Shown here piece by piece: positions 12,775-13,230 of a stretch of 13,230 nt of DNA (positions within the stretch are counted from its first letter, which is position 1; each line of letters starts with the position of its first letter). The notes beneath the pieces were generated by a model. That model saw only the letters and a list, made by a program, of their open reading frames with translations. It was not told the origin of the DNA and made no database searches. The translations under genes were made by a program, and so were the position numbers. The DNA comes from DASZGI01 sp035938995 (GTDB taxonomy: Bacteria > Actinomycetota > Actinomycetes > Streptomycetales > Catenulisporaceae): NCBI RefSeq assembly GCF_035938995.1, contig NZ_DASZGI010000389.1, forward strand, positions 1 to 13,230, in the 5' to 3' direction.

Positions 12775-12791
12775 GCTCGTTTCAAAATCCC

Positions 12792-13230
12792 TCAGAAATC
12801 CCGCGGCACGGCGAACCGAGTCAGCTGCGCGCCGCCGGGAGCGAGCGCCGACCACGCTCCGGGAGCCTGAAGGACAGCGATCGCGCAGGTCGGGTACTTC
12901 TCGGTGACGCGCTCGAGATCTCCCTCAGACGCCGCGTCCCCCGCCAGCGCGACCGTCAGCCCCTGCATTCCCGGATTGTGCCCGATGAGCATCACCGAGC
13001 GGGCCGACGGCGGCGCCCCGCGGACTACCGCGAGCAGCGCCGCCACCCCCGCTGCATAAACGCGCTCGTCGTATTCAACCGGAGGTTCGGCCGACCAGAC
13101 GCCGCTGACCAGCGCGAGCGTCTCGCGGGTACGCCGCGCCGGAGAGCAGATCACCCGGTCGGGTACGAGCCCTTCGTCCTTCAGCCATCGCCCTGCCCGA
13201 GGCGCGTCCGATCGCCCTCGGTCCGCGAGC
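12792..13230 (-). CDS. SixA-like histidine phosphatase, 5' end outside the window
   Basis: A histidine phosphatase superfamily (phosphoglycerate mutase fold) protein resembling phosphohistidine phosphatase SixA. The visible 145 residues start in LADRGRSDAPRAGRWL, which in SixA homologues lies about 20 residues after the N-terminal RHAK/RHG motif. That motif, with the phosphorylated His, is therefore beyond base 13230. Present are VICSPARRTRET with its phosphate-binding Arg, and LIGHNPGMQGL carrying the second catalytic His. An apparent start at 13154 falls inside the SPARRT block and is not real, because the frame stays open to the window edge. SixA proteins dephosphorylate histidine-phosphotransfer proteins in enterobacteria; the substrate in actinobacteria is unknown. 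It ends with TGA at 12792-12794. Confidence 0.9.
   Translation of the reverse strand, partial: LADRGRSDAPRAGRWLKDEGLVPDRVICSPARRTRETLALVSGVWSAEPPVEYDERVYAAGVAALLAVVRGAPPSARSVMLIGHNPGMQGLTVALAGDAASEGDLERVTEKYPTCAIAVLQAPGAWSALAPGGAQLTRFAVPRDF

Noticed and set aside
1..13230. CRISPR array, insertion sequence, tRNA or prophage
   Set aside because: No regularly spaced repeats, terminal inverted repeats with a transposase, cloverleaf, or integrase-like protein were seen on either strand.

Overview
The window is high-GC DNA with short intergenic spacers, strong G/C codon third positions, GTG starts and compact G+C-rich hairpin terminators. It carries an acyl-CoA carboxylase epsilon-type subunit, an ECF42-type sigma factor with a DGPF protein, and a secreted protein with an Ala-X-Ala signal peptide. 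Together these point to a filamentous-type actinobacterium (Pseudonocardiales or Streptomyces-like; the exact genus is not decidable here). No rRNA, tRNA, CRISPR array, transposase or phage gene was seen. The region looks chromosomal and metabolic, not like a mobile island.

Layout. (1) 1-930 (+): a class I SAM methyltransferase whose N-terminus looks like the tail of a DUF2064/TIGR04282-type glycosyltransferase, so the gene probably starts left of the window and encodes a fusion. (2) 1027-3624 (-): an FAD/NAD ferredoxin reductase, a secreted 192-aa protein with a 3D/double-psi-barrel-like core, and a small membrane-anchored protein with a palindromic site just ahead of its start. (3) 3797-6209 (+): an ECF sigma module comprising a DHFR/RibD_C-like protein, a DGPF/YCII protein and an ECF42-type sigma factor with a TPR-like tail. 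The first two genes are preceded by near-identical copies of one promoter and leader, which suggests a small autoregulated regulon. (4) 6235-7602 (-): a phthalate-dioxygenase-reductase-type flavo-iron-sulfur reductase and a broken DUF4097-like remnant. (5) 7772-8769: a four-helix membrane protein (+) and an ACC epsilon-like protein (-), convergent on a strong shared terminator. (6) 8793-9283 (-): a probable frameshifted small gene. (7) 9316-11891: a UbiE-like methyltransferase overlapping a UbiA-like membrane protein (+), converging with 14 bp overlap on a trans-polyprenyl diphosphate synthase (-). (8) 12022-12588 (+): a DJ-1/PfpI-family protein. (9) 12792-end (-): a SixA-like histidine phosphatase lacking its N-terminus because of the window edge.

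How the genes may work together. The sigma module is the clearest regulatory unit: the sigma factor is translationally coupled to the DGPF gene and probably drives both duplicated promoters. The methyltransferase, UbiA-like protein and polyprenyl synthase together suggest formation, transfer and methylation of a prenyl group on a quinone or other lipid acceptor. The UbiA-like member has a degenerate metal-binding motif, which makes this the best candidate for undescribed chemistry. The two electron-transfer reductases have no oxygenase or ferredoxin partner in view.
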